Shown here: positions 26,499 to 35,450 of the stretch, one piece after another
How positions within the stretch are numbered: the first letter of the stretch is position 1
Layout of the letters: each line of letters opens with the position of its first letter
NCBI RefSeq assembly: GCF_041860085.1
Contig: NZ_CP124747.1
Coordinates: 2,480,001 to 2,544,000, forward strand
DNA from: Schlesneria sp. DSM 10557
GTDB lineage: Bacteria; Planctomycetota; Planctomycetia; Planctomycetales; Planctomycetaceae
DNA length: 64,000 nt
Direction: 5' to 3'
The notes under the pieces: model-generated
The model's database searches: none
What the model was told of the DNA's origin: nothing
What the model saw: the letters and a program-made list of their open reading frames with translations, nothing else
Translations under genes and position numbers: made by a program

Positions 26499-27626
26499 TC
26501 AGAACGGGGGGGCCTTGGGGTTCGTATTCGTTGGATTGACTGTGGTGGGAGAGGCGGGGCCTTTCTCAGGCGCCGCGCCCCCTGCAACCGAAGTCCCGGA
26601 CGAAGGCTTCAGTTGAAAACCATCGCCCAATTGGTGAGACGATTCGTAAATCACCTCATCCCCTTCCGCAAACGGCCCGCTGACGAAGACGCGAGAACCC
26701 CCGACCTGCGCCAGAACAGTTACAGGAATATCCCGCACGACATATTGACGAACGACCTGTATTTTTCGATTTCCATCAGGCAGATTCCCCACCGCGGTGA
26801 CAGGCACTTCGGTAACGGGCTGACGTGGAATCAGGGGGACAAAGACGGTCTGCCCTGCCTTGATCTTCTCACCATTGTTGTCCACCACGACCTGCACTGA
26901 CGCGATGGAATCGAAAAGTTCCCGCAGCACATCGAACCGGGCCGGCAGCGGCAGCACCTGATCAATTTTCCCCTGAACTTCAACCCCTTCGATCTTCAGA
27001 GGAAAACTCTTGCCATTTTCCGCCTGTGCTCGCTCAACCGGAATTTCGACTTTCACCTTACTGCTGTCCGCCACGATTGCGACGGGATCCCCTGCACGGA
27101 GAAATTGGCCTTCAGTGACCAGCACGCGCTGCACTTCGCCGGCGAAGGGTGCCCGAATCGTGGCGAGATCCAGGAGTGATTGCGCAAGTTCCACATCGAT
27201 CTTTGCGATGTCGACCCCCGCCTGAGCCAACTCTGCAGTAATCTCTTCCTTCCCCGCTGCTTTTTGTTCGGCAATCGCTTTTTTCAGCATCGCCTGGGCA
27301 TGCGCCAGACGAAGTTTCTGGACGGAATTATCCAGCCGAACGACCTCACCCTGAGCCTGTACCCTGGAATTTGTCTTCGCTGCGAGTTGTTTGACGAGTC
27401 CATCGAACGGAGCCACCAGCGTGACTGTCTGATTCGCTTCGACGGCCAGAGGGACACGATACTTGTGCGGATCAATGACGCGAGTCGCTTCGCGCTTAAT
27501 CACGACCTGCTCCCCCGTCGTCGCCAGCGGGAGGTTCGCCTGAGAGAATCCCTGCTCTGACGAAAACATGATTCCGGATAGTACGATTCCGCTTGTGCAG
27601 AGGAACTTTTGAAATCGAATCATCAT
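26499..27626 (-). CDS. Periplasmic adaptor-like (HlyD/RND family) protein
   Basis: A 375-residue exported protein of the efflux adaptor type. A signal peptide (about residues 1-29) is followed by a biotinyl-lipoyl-like half-motif (TLVAPFDGLVKQLAAKTNSRVQ), a helical hairpin (about 105-145, AQAMLKKAIAEQKAAGKEEI), the second half (ATIRAPFAGEVQRVLVTEGQ), and beta-barrel and membrane-proximal parts to about residue 330. The tail is Gly/Pro/Thr-rich. Partners would normally be an inner-membrane pump and an outer-membrane channel; neither is encoded nearby, so it is an orphan or acts with distant genes. The start is one of two adjacent ATG codons at 27626 and 27623. Confidence 0.82.
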   Translation of the reverse strand: MMIRFQKFLCTSGIVLSGIMFSSEQGFSQANLPLATTGEQVVIKREATRVIDPHKYRVPLAVEANQTVTLVAPFDGLVKQLAAKTNSRVQAQGEVVRLDNSVQKLRLAHAQAMLKKAIAEQKAAGKEEITAELAQAGVDIAKIDVELAQSLLDLATIRAPFAGEVQRVLVTEGQFLRAGDPVAIVADSSKVKVEIPVERAQAENGKSFPLKIEGVEVQGKIDQVLPLPARFDVLRELFDSIASVQVVVDNNGEKIKAGQTVFVPLIPRQPVTEVPVTAVGNLPDGNRKIQVVRQYVVRDIPVTVLAQVGGSRVFVSGPFAEGDEVIYESSHQLGDGFQLKPSSGTSVAGGAAPEKGPASPTTVNPTNTNPKAPPF

Positions 27627-28188
27627 TCTTTCCTTCGGGATGAAGGGTTTGACGGGTATGCAGATTATTTCGGTTGACGGTGAGATAAAAGCTACGAGCG
27701 TCGTTCAACGGTGTCAACGAGGGGGAAGAGTTGCCAGGCTCTGTGCATTCATTCGCCTCCGTCCAAATTTCGCTTACAGGAACACAATCTCGTCCCTGGA
27801 TTCCGTGCCCGGTGCTTGTGGACGATTCTCGCATCGATCAAGATACGCTTGTGGGATCATTTGAGGGTTGCTGAACTGCAACGGCCCTGCTGAGTGCTCG
27901 TTCACCGGGCCAGGAAATCGAATTCCGATTCCGTAGAACTTAAGCGTGAAGAAACTGCGGGAACTGGAAAGGAGTCGACTGCGAGAATTGCCGACAACAC
28001 AACGGTCACCGCGCTCATTTAGGCCCGGACGCAGTCGCTCTTCGACGGAGGGGCTCACTGTGCACGCAGTGGTGCACTCCCGCGTGAGTCCTCGTCTCGC
28101 TCCCTCGTCGACTCTGGCGGCATCACTTTGCAGTCGATCTCGTAGAACAATCAAGCGCTGCTGAAATGCAGTCGAAAGGACGTGGCTT
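27627..28188. other. Divergent spacer, no gene seen
   Basis: 562 bp between the adaptor and the redoxin-fold gene. Weak echoes such as AAACTGCGGGAACTGG then GACTGCGAGAATTGCC (27953-27990) are the only structure noticed. No convincing promoter. Confidence 0.4.
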
Positions 28189-29529
28189 GTGAATGGGGCT
28201 CTGATCGGTTTGGTCGCCTGGTTATCGGTTGCAAATCTTCAACCAGGAACGGAACTGCAATACGTTGGCTCGCTGAGTCAGCAGGCGAAAACGGGTGAGT
28301 CTGAGGTTAAATCATTCAGCCTCTACGCCGTGACCATTGACGATGAAAAAGGTGACCCTCAACTCGCTTACTATCTGGAAGAACGTGGTGGCGGAAGTTT
28401 CGGCTGGCCTGAACGTTTCGGCTTGCTCCCCCTGGCCGGCACCGCGTCCGCAAAGCCCCGGCCGATTCGTCTGCTGTACACTCACAACGATCAGCAGTAT
28501 CCCCTGCCGGTGCGTTCGCCGCTCTGTGAGTTTGCTGACAAGCTCACCCCACAGGCCACTTGGACAGAAGGTCGTTACACCTACGTGGTCACCCGCAAGA
28601 AGAACGTGAAAGGGCGTGAAGGTCTGGTGGTCGAGGTCGCGTCGAACTTCGGCCCGGTTCAGACGATGGTCATTGAACCGGCAACGGGAATCCTCTTGTC
28701 GCTCGAAGAGAAAATCATCATCGGCCGGGGGGACGAGTTCCAACTTAAACTGGATCTGCAATCACAAAAACAAATCCCAAGCTCTGATCTTGATCGAAAC
28801 CGTGCGTCTCTCATGTCACTGCTTAGCGTCAAGGCAGAACTGGGGCGGACGGGCGATCAAAAAGTCGTCGAACTGACACGGGACCAACTGAAGTCGCTCC
28901 AGTCCAATCTCCCTCAGTACGAAAAAGAAGCCGAAGGGACAGGGTGGTCTCGACTCGTCGCCTCCATCGGCCTGGATTTGAAACAGCAGAAAAAGCGTCT
29001 GGACGGAGTTGCTGGTCTGGAGAAAAAACTCGTTGGCCGCCCTGCTCCTGAGTGGACTCTGAAACTGACCGACGGATCGACCTTCACCAGCGACGACGCC
29101 AAAGACAAAGTCGTCGTTCTGCACTTCTGGCAGTACCGTGGTGAACCACTGAATGAACCGTACGGCCAGATTGGCTACCTCGATTTTCTGAATAACAAAC
29201 GGAAAAAACTTGGCGTCCGCGTCATCGGAGTAAACGTCGACGAACGGTTCGCTAATCCCGATCAGAAGAATACCGCCCTCCGTTCCATGAAGAAGTTGCT
29301 GGAATTTATGAATGTTGGCTATGACATGGCCATCGATGATGAAACGGCACTCTCCGAATTCGGTGATCCTCGCGCCACAGGTGCCCCCCTGCCACTTTGG
29401 ATCGTCATTGGCCATGACGGAAAAGTCGCGCACCACCATACGGGCTTTTATGACATCAAGCCTGACGAAGGCTTAAAACAACTCGACGACGCGGTGATCG
29501 AAGCGATCCGGCGTCGGAAAGGAAAATAG
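28189..29529 (+). CDS. Redoxin/TlpA-fold protein without catalytic cysteines
   Basis: A 446-residue protein starting with GTG 28189, preceded by AAAGGA. Residues about 1-20 are a short hydrophobic leader. Residues 20-250 form a domain with no recognised motif, probably beta-rich. The C-terminal part (from about 285, LVGRPAPEWTLKLTDGSTF) is a thioredoxin-like domain of the TlpA/peroxiredoxin type: KDKVVVLHFWQYRGEP, GVRVIGVNVDE and APLPLWIVIGHDGKV occupy the usual strands. The CxxC expected after HFW is replaced by QYRGEP, so it cannot act as a disulfide oxidoreductase. I infer a structural, chaperone-like or binding role in the envelope. It is followed by a weak hairpin at 29559-29575. Confidence 0.8.
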   Translation: MNGALIGLVAWLSVANLQPGTELQYVGSLSQQAKTGESEVKSFSLYAVTIDDEKGDPQLAYYLEERGGGSFGWPERFGLLPLAGTASAKPRPIRLLYTHNDQQYPLPVRSPLCEFADKLTPQATWTEGRYTYVVTRKKNVKGREGLVVEVASNFGPVQTMVIEPATGILLSLEEKIIIGRGDEFQLKLDLQSQKQIPSSDLDRNRASLMSLLSVKAELGRTGDQKVVELTRDQLKSLQSNLPQYEKEAEGTGWSRLVASIGLDLKQQKKRLDGVAGLEKKLVGRPAPEWTLKLTDGSTFTSDDAKDKVVVLHFWQYRGEPLNEPYGQIGYLDFLNNKRKKLGVRVIGVNVDERFANPDQKNTALRSMKKLLEFMNVGYDMAIDDETALSEFGDPRATGAPLPLWIVIGHDGKVAHHHTGFYDIKPDEGLKQLDDAVIEAIRRRKGK

Positions 29530-29558
29530 TCCTGCCCGGGATTTGACTGAAATTAATC

Positions 29559-29575
29559 AACCAGCGCCGCTGGTT
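29559..29575 (+). terminator. Possible terminator after redoxin-fold gene
   Basis: A 7-bp stem (AACCAGC with GCTGGTT) and 3-nt loop 29 nt after the stop codon. There is no real T-run behind it, so the call is tentative. Confidence 0.35.
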
Positions 29576-29786
29576 CTCCGGGAACTCCGAAGAAGCAGCA
29601 TCCGAACCGGCGTCTGCAACGTACCCCATCTGCAGGTGCATTGCTTCAAGTCAACATGAGAATGCCACTGTATGACCGTCTTCGGGCATGCAGTGCGCTG
29701 CATACCCTCATCAAACCGAAAAGGCTGCTACTTCAAGCAGTCCGAAGCAGTGGCATCAGCACCGATGATCGCGTCGTGAGAATGCA

Positions 29787-30476
29787 CTAGCGACAGACGA
29801 ACCAGCGGCGCATCTGGGATGCACTTTTGCGACACGTTGTCGAAGTACAGTTCCAGGCCCGTTCGTACCACGGTCGATCCAGTGCGGGAGGTGGATCGCT
29901 CACCTTCAATTCAAAGTGGCTCCCCTCCTGGTAGGCTTTTGTCGCCGTCACGCCTTCGAAGAGGCTTCCCGGAGAAACTCGCGGCGGTTGTTTCGCGAAC
30001 AGCACTTCTGCGTTCATTAATGCATCCGTCATGTACTCAGCACAGTGAAGTCCGTCACATCGTTTCCCCGTCAGATGGTGCTTGACCGAGTACTTGCGCC
30101 CAAGCTGACTCTCGAGGTGTTGCTCGAATGCGGCAGCCTTTGAGGACGAGAACGGAGCGGTGGGGTGAACAATATGAAGCGTGCTGGGTGTCTGACGGCG
30201 GACGTATTCCTCCAGCGACGTCTTACCGACCCCTGCTCCGTTCATGCTGTCATAGACAATAAACTGTCCGTCCTTAGCCACGACGCCCCCCACGTGTGTG
30301 TAGCTGCTCCGTGAGAAGACCTTGACGGCCAGACAGTCTCCCTGACTGAAGATTAAAGATCCCGTCTGGAGGTTCTGTGAGATTTCTGAGATGAGGTCTT
30401 GTGGCGGTGTGGGCGTTGTCGCGTCAGCACTCGGACCACAACATGCGAACGTACAGGCTACGAATAGGGACCACAT
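29787..30476 (-). CDS. YiiX-like NlpC/P60-superfamily cysteine hydrolase, secreted
   Basis: A 229-residue protein from ATG 30476 (MWSLFVACTFACCG); an in-frame ATG nine codons upstream is possible. The leader ends in Cys-Cys and could be a signal peptide or lipoprotein signal. The core matches the YiiX/permuted NlpC/P60 group: GSLIFSQGDCLAVKVF, SSYTHVGGVVAKDGQF with the probable catalytic His, and later CDGLHCAEYMTDAL with the probable catalytic Cys. In this permuted subfamily the His precedes the Cys, as here. Members hydrolyse amide or ester bonds in cell-wall or lipid substrates; the substrate here is unknown. The C-terminus is basic, with two further cysteines. Confidence 0.75.
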   Translation of the reverse strand: MWSLFVACTFACCGPSADATTPTPPQDLISEISQNLQTGSLIFSQGDCLAVKVFSRSSYTHVGGVVAKDGQFIVYDSMNGAGVGKTSLEEYVRRQTPSTLHIVHPTAPFSSSKAAAFEQHLESQLGRKYSVKHHLTGKRCDGLHCAEYMTDALMNAEVLFAKQPPRVSPGSLFEGVTATKAYQEGSHFELKVSDPPPALDRPWYERAWNCTSTTCRKSASQMRRWFVCR

Positions 30477-30728
30477 GGTATTTCCTTGCTCACACTGCAT
30501 CACAAAGCACCGTTGACCATATTCGCATCAGGCCGCCACGCGTCAATAGTCCATCGAGCCCGCGTAAACCGGTTCGCAAAAAGAATGCACATCGACCCTT
30601 CCCTTGAATCAGCCGCTGAGGTAGGGCGTTTCTGCTGCGGCAAGGCCCGGAAAAGATTCTCTGCCGTAAGCGTATCGCATCTGGAATCGGCCCATTCTAC
30701 ATACCGAAGACTCTGGCGACCTACATAT

Positions 30729-31361
30729 CTAACGTTGCTCTGATTCGTCTCGACCCTGATCTTGTCTCGGTGTTGACATCTCAGTACGGTCCGTGCCTGC
30801 TGGGAGACTTTCCAGCCACTGCGTTGCTTCACTCGGACGACGAAAGACCCTGATGATCCGCCCCTGCTGCGCCCACTGGGGCAGGATTTCTGAAAATTCG
30901 CGTCGGCGCTCATGATAGGTTGTGATCACCCACCAGATGATCGAATCACCAGACAGAAGCAGCCTCAGCGTTTCGCGATTGCCATTACAGCAGGTTTCCC
31001 CTCTGAAGATCCGTCTCCATGAGCGATAGACGGACCTCCAGAGAACCAGGGGAAAGGAATAGTCGAGCCAGACGATGCACGTGGCTTCAGGCCAGATCAA
31101 GTCACGGACGGCATGGTAGTTTCCGTCGATCACCCACCGATCCCCCGCAGTGACAGTCGCGACCCGCTCACGGAATACGTCAACAGGCACCGGTGTCCAT
31201 TCTGCACCCCAGTGGAGGGAATCCAGCTCGGTATGGGGAACTCCCAGAATCCGTCCTACTTCGCTCCCCAAGGTCGATTTTCCGGCGCAACTCGTTCCGA
31301 TGATCAGAATGCGGCGGAGCGAAGACGGATCCGCTTCGGGAACGGGGGTTAATCCAGACAT
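30729..31361 (-). CDS. P-loop kinase of the adenylate-kinase-like/topology-modulation group
   Basis: A 210-residue P-loop protein. Walker A is GTSCAGKST (about residues 22-30), followed by LDSLHWGAEWTPVP and the motif VIDGNYHAVRDLIWPEATCI that marks the 'AAA family/FlaR-like' small kinases related to adenylate kinase. The lid region contains RSWRRIFRGETCCNGNRE and the Arg-rich segment YHERRREF. The true substrate in this group is unknown; nucleotide or small-molecule phosphorylation is inferred. It begins 49 nt after the prolyl oligopeptidase stop on the same strand and may be cotranscribed. The end (RTEMSTPRQDQGRDESEQ) is low-complexity. Confidence 0.8.
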   Translation of the reverse strand: MSGLTPVPEADPSSLRRILIIGTSCAGKSTLGSEVGRILGVPHTELDSLHWGAEWTPVPVDVFRERVATVTAGDRWVIDGNYHAVRDLIWPEATCIVWLDYSFPLVLWRSVYRSWRRIFRGETCCNGNRETLRLLLSGDSIIWWVITTYHERRREFSEILPQWAQQGRIIRVFRRPSEATQWLESLPAGTDRTEMSTPRQDQGRDESEQR

Positions 31362-31410
31362 CGCCTTTCCCGGCTGGTGGAACTGCTGTCACTCGGACGG
31401 GGCACTTAGC

Positions 31411-33528
31411 TCAGCGACCCAACCCCAGGTTTTTCACCAGAAAGGCCCACTGATCCGCGACCTCTTCGATCATTTTGTCCGTCGGTTTTCCAGCACCATG
31501 CCCTGCCCGCGTTTCGATTCGAATCAGTGTCGGAGCCTCGCCCGCCTGACATTCCTGCAACCGGGCAGCAAACTTGAAACTGTGGCTCGGGACAACACGA
31601 TCATCCGTGTCCGCGGTCGTGACGAGCGTCGCGGGGTACTTGGTCCCGGGCTTCAAATTGTGGTAGGGCGAATAAGCGTAAAGGGCGCGGAATTCATCGG
31701 AATGATCGGAACTGCCATAGTCATCGACCCAGAATCGGCCAGCGGTAAATTTCTGGAAACGAAGCATGTCCATCACACCGACCGCGGGCAGGCAGGCACC
31801 GAATAGCTCCGGTCGCTGCGTCAGACAGGCACCGACCAGCAGCCCTCCGTTGCTTCCCCCCTGGATTGCCAGCTTCGAGGGAGAGGTGTATTTGTGTTCG
31901 ATCAACCACTCTGCTGCGGCGATGAAGTCATCGAACACGTTCTGCTTGTTGAGCTTCGTTCCTGCTTTGTGCCAGTCTTCCCCGTATTCACCACCCCCAC
32001 GCAGGTTAGGCATCGCGAAGACTCCCCCCTGCTCCAGCCAGGCGATGCGTGAAATGGAGAAACTGGGGGGGAGTGAAATTGAGAATCCCCCATAGCCGTA
32101 CAGCAGTGTTGGATTGGCGCCATCCAGTTTCATTCCCTTTTTATGGGTAATGAACATTGGCACTCGCGTCCCATCTTTACTGGTGTAGAACACCTGCTCG
32201 ACCTGGTAGTCCTCTGGATTGAACTTGACCGCAGCCTGCCGCAGCTTCGTACTTTTGCCGGTCAGCAGGTCATAACGGAAGATCGTCGGCGGCGTCGCAA
32301 AACTCGAAAACGAGTAGAACGTCTCGGTGTCGGTCCGCCTGCCACTGAATCCACTGGCAGATCCGATTCCCGGAAAATCGACTTCACGGACCAGAGTCCC
32401 ATCCAGGCCGAACATCTTGACCTGTGTTTTGGCATCTTTCAAATAGGTCACAACGAACATATTTGCGACAAGATCCACTCCCGCGAGTGTTTCTGCTGCC
32501 TGTGGCACGAGCTCGCGAACTTCGCTCGGCCGACGAACGTCAATCGAAATGACCCGCTTCAGAGGGGCATCCAGATCCGTCTGGAAGAAGAAGACGCTCC
32601 CCTCATTCCCCAGGAACCGGTATTCATGATCGAAGTTCGTGATGAGGCCAACGGGCATCCCGTAGGGTTCGGTCAGATCCTTATAGACGATCTGGTACTT
32701 ATGATCGGTCCCCTTCCAGATCTGGATCACCAGGTATTTACCATCCTCGCTGACGTCACAGCCGAATCCCCAGGTGGGCTCGTCCGGTCGCTGGTAGACC
32801 AGCACATCGTCCGACTGCAAGGCACCGATGCGGTGGTAGTAGACTTTCTGATTCAGATTCGTCTTCTGAAATGCGGCCCCCGCAGGAGGTTCGTCGTATC
32901 GGCTATAGAAGAAACCTTTGCTGTCTGCTGTCCAGGCGGCACCACTGAACTTGACCCACTTGAGTTCATCCCCCAAGGCCCTCCCCGAGCTGACTTCCAG
33001 AATTCGCCACGTATTCCAGTCCGACCCCGCTTCGGCCACACTATAGGCGACGTACCGTCCATCGGGACTAAATGACATTCCTCCCAGTGCGACAGTGCCA
33101 TCTTTCGACCAGGCGTTCGGGTCGATAAGCACGATCGGTTCAGAGTCCAGCGATTCGAGTTTATAGAGGACCGACTGGTTCTGTAGACCGTCGTTTTTGA
33201 AATAGAAATACAGTCCCCCAGCCTTAAACGGCGTGCCGTACTTCTCGTAATTCCAAAGTTCTGTCAGTCGCTTCTTGATGGCGTCACGTTGAGGAATCGT
33301 AGCGAGGTAGCCGAACGTCACCTTGTTCTGCTCTTCGACCCATCCAGCCACGTCGCGGGATTCGCGAACATCCTCTTCCAGCCATCGATAAGGGTCACGA
33401 ACGTCGACTCCGTGCAGATTATCGATCTGATCTACCTCGCGTGTCGTGGGGTACTTCAATTTCTCACCTGCTTCAACGGCCACCACAGCAAATAGAAAAA
33501 CCGCACAACCCAGCCTGGCGTAATTCAT
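31411..33528 (-). CDS. Prolyl oligopeptidase (S9A), exported
   Basis: A 705-residue prolyl oligopeptidase that cleaves short peptides after proline. ATG 33528 (MNYARLGCAVFLFAVVAVEA) gives a clear signal peptide; the 54-residue upstream extension of the frame has no domain. The N-terminal family segment NLHGVDVRDPYRWLEE is followed by a seven-bladed propeller (about 90-410) and the hydrolase domain: YGYGGFSISLPPSFS, LRGGGEYGEDWHKAG, nucleophile GGSNGGLL, acid Asp in DTDDRVVP and base His in RAGHGAGK. All catalytic residues are present. It differs from the S9 peptidase at 1-3 kb in subfamily (S9A against S9B/C-like). Confidence 0.93.
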   Translation of the reverse strand: MNYARLGCAVFLFAVVAVEAGEKLKYPTTREVDQIDNLHGVDVRDPYRWLEEDVRESRDVAGWVEEQNKVTFGYLATIPQRDAIKKRLTELWNYEKYGTPFKAGGLYFYFKNDGLQNQSVLYKLESLDSEPIVLIDPNAWSKDGTVALGGMSFSPDGRYVAYSVAEAGSDWNTWRILEVSSGRALGDELKWVKFSGAAWTADSKGFFYSRYDEPPAGAAFQKTNLNQKVYYHRIGALQSDDVLVYQRPDEPTWGFGCDVSEDGKYLVIQIWKGTDHKYQIVYKDLTEPYGMPVGLITNFDHEYRFLGNEGSVFFFQTDLDAPLKRVISIDVRRPSEVRELVPQAAETLAGVDLVANMFVVTYLKDAKTQVKMFGLDGTLVREVDFPGIGSASGFSGRRTDTETFYSFSSFATPPTIFRYDLLTGKSTKLRQAAVKFNPEDYQVEQVFYTSKDGTRVPMFITHKKGMKLDGANPTLLYGYGGFSISLPPSFSISRIAWLEQGGVFAMPNLRGGGEYGEDWHKAGTKLNKQNVFDDFIAAAEWLIEHKYTSPSKLAIQGGSNGGLLVGACLTQRPELFGACLPAVGVMDMLRFQKFTAGRFWVDDYGSSDHSDEFRALYAYSPYHNLKPGTKYPATLVTTADTDDRVVPSHSFKFAARLQECQAGEAPTLIRIETRAGHGAGKPTDKMIEEVADQWAFLVKNLGLGR

Positions 33529-33702
33529 AGATCGCAACACCTGATGAAAAACCTGGAAGAGAAGTCGAACTCGACGTGACGCAGCCCCCTGCCCTCCGCC
33601 AGCCTTACGACCGCCGGGACACTTCAAACCAACTTCCGCAGTATGGATTGAGCCTGCGTTCCTGTCCGGTGCGACCTTACGCCTCATCATGGCCTGAAGG
33701 CA

Positions 33703-35133
33703 TCAGGGCTGTTCGGAATCGTCGACGGCGACCCCAACAAGGTCATAGTCTTTGCGTTCGACGATTTCGACGGGAACAAACATGCCCGGTTGAAGGTCTT
33801 CTCCACTCACGAAGACAGCTCCATCGATTTCCGGAGCGTCCATATAACCGCGACCGACCCAGATCCCATCTTCAAGTTGCTCGTCAATCAGCACATCGAT
33901 TTCGCTGCCGACGAGTGAATCGCCGTATTCAAACGCGATCTGCTGCTGAATCGCCATCAGTTCATCGCGACGAGCGTTCTTAACGTCTTCAGGTAGGTGC
34001 CCGTCCAGCTTCGTGGCGGGCGTATCAGGTTCGAATGAGTAAGGGAAGACGCCCATTCGTTCAAACTGGGCTTCTTCGACAAACTGCTTCAGTTCTTCGA
34101 ACTGGGCATCGGTCTCACCGGGGAAACCGACAACGAAGGTCGTTCGCATGACCAGACCGTCAACGCGATCACGCAGCTTGCGCACCAGTTCTTCCGTCTG
34201 GCTGCGATTGACTCGACGCTGCATCCGTCGCAACACCTGATCATTGATATGCTGCAAGGGCATATCGAGATAAGGTATCACTTTCGGTGAATTGTTGATG
34301 GCGTCGATCAGTTCATCGGTGAAATGAATCGGATACAGATACATCAAGCGGATCCAGTCGACTCCGTCGACCTGATCCAGTTCCTTGATCAGATCCGCCA
34401 GTCGGACTTTGCCGTAGAGATCCAGTCCGTAGTACGTGGTGTCCTGGGCGACGAGATTCAGTTCGCGAACACCATCTTTGGCCAGTTCCTGCGCTTCTGC
34501 GATTACCATTTCGATCGGCTTTGTGATGTGCTTTCCGCGCATCTTCGGGATCGAACAGAATGTGCAGGTGCGGTCACACCCTTCGGAAATCTTCAGGTAG
34601 GCATAGTGCTGCGGCGTGATTCGCAGACGAGCCCTGTCATCCATCGCTTTCAGAGGAGCAGGACGGAAAAGTTCCCGCTGTTCGCGTGCCATGCCGATCA
34701 GGTGATCGGCGACACGATTAATTTCGTCACGTCCGAAGACCCCGACGATGTGATCGATTTCGGGTAGTTCGTCGAGCAGCGCGGGGCCCAGTCGTTGAGG
34801 CAGACAGCCTGCCACGATGACCCCCTTGGTTTTGCCTGCTCGCTTCAGATCGAGCATTTCACGGATCACAGCCTTGGATTCGGCACGGGAACTGTCGATG
34901 AATCCGCAGGTATTGACAATGACGAAGTCTGCTCCGTCCGGTTCGCTGACGAGCGAGTAACCGTCGAGAGCCAAGGTTCCCAGCATTTTCTCGCTGTCGA
35001 CCAGGTTTTTGGGACATCCCAGCGACACGAAGGCGTAGGTCCCCTTCGCGATCGATGGCGGGCCATCCTCGGGCTGAAACGAGGGAACGGGATCAACGGA
35101 CGAGATAATCGGCAAATGCATGGGCTTATTCAT
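33703..35133 (-). CDS. rimO: Ribosomal protein S12 methylthiotransferase
   Basis: A 476-residue radical-SAM enzyme that methylthiolates the conserved Asp of ribosomal protein uS12. The UPF0004 domain carries VSLGCPKNLVDSE, NTCGFIDSSR and VAGCLPQR, three Cys for the auxiliary cluster. The radical-SAM motif is CDRTCTFC (CxxxCxxC), then SIPKMRGKH and LVAQDTTYYGLDLYG, which separate RimO from MiaB. The TRAM domain is at the C-terminus. The N-terminus has about 33 residues before the first domain (MNKPMHLPIISSVDP), longer than in E. coli. ATG 35133 or the GTG two codons upstream is the start. Confidence 0.95.
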   Translation of the reverse strand: MNKPMHLPIISSVDPVPSFQPEDGPPSIAKGTYAFVSLGCPKNLVDSEKMLGTLALDGYSLVSEPDGADFVIVNTCGFIDSSRAESKAVIREMLDLKRAGKTKGVIVAGCLPQRLGPALLDELPEIDHIVGVFGRDEINRVADHLIGMAREQRELFRPAPLKAMDDRARLRITPQHYAYLKISEGCDRTCTFCSIPKMRGKHITKPIEMVIAEAQELAKDGVRELNLVAQDTTYYGLDLYGKVRLADLIKELDQVDGVDWIRLMYLYPIHFTDELIDAINNSPKVIPYLDMPLQHINDQVLRRMQRRVNRSQTEELVRKLRDRVDGLVMRTTFVVGFPGETDAQFEELKQFVEEAQFERMGVFPYSFEPDTPATKLDGHLPEDVKNARRDELMAIQQQIAFEYGDSLVGSEIDVLIDEQLEDGIWVGRGYMDAPEIDGAVFVSGEDLQPGMFVPVEIVERKDYDLVGVAVDDSEQP

Positions 35134-35401
35134 TTTCACGAGTACAAATTTTCGACCGGAATTCTAACCGACCAGACCAGCAAGTGACAGCTATTCGGGA
35201 ATTACCCATTTTACGGGAATAACGCACATCGGATTCAGCGTCCACTCGCGAGGGTCCCCTGCACTTCTGAGAGCGTACGGGCCGCGCGATTGCGTTACTC
35301 ACGAAGTTGTACGTTCGAAATCAGCAGGCCCAGCCGAGGATCCCAACATCTTAGGCGACAGACCATACCTGGAACCCGAACTCGTTCCGCTGGCTGGAGT
35401 T

Positions 35402-35435
35402 GAGTGGGTCTCGTGTCGCGGCACGAGACCCACTC
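35402..35435. terminator. 14-bp palindrome/terminator after the decarboxylase gene
   Basis: GAGTGGGTCTCGTG (35402-35415) pairs perfectly with 35422-35435 around a 6-nt loop TCGCGG, 15 nt past the decarboxylase stop codon. There is no T-run. Part of it recurs near 49066-49081. The rest of the 35134-35450 spacer holds no gene that I can see. Confidence 0.65.
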
Positions 35436-35450
35436 CGCCCACGCAGAATT

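Noticed and set aside
32143-33075. 310-residue plus-strand frame
   Set aside because: Antisense to prolyl oligopeptidase, with no recognisable motif.
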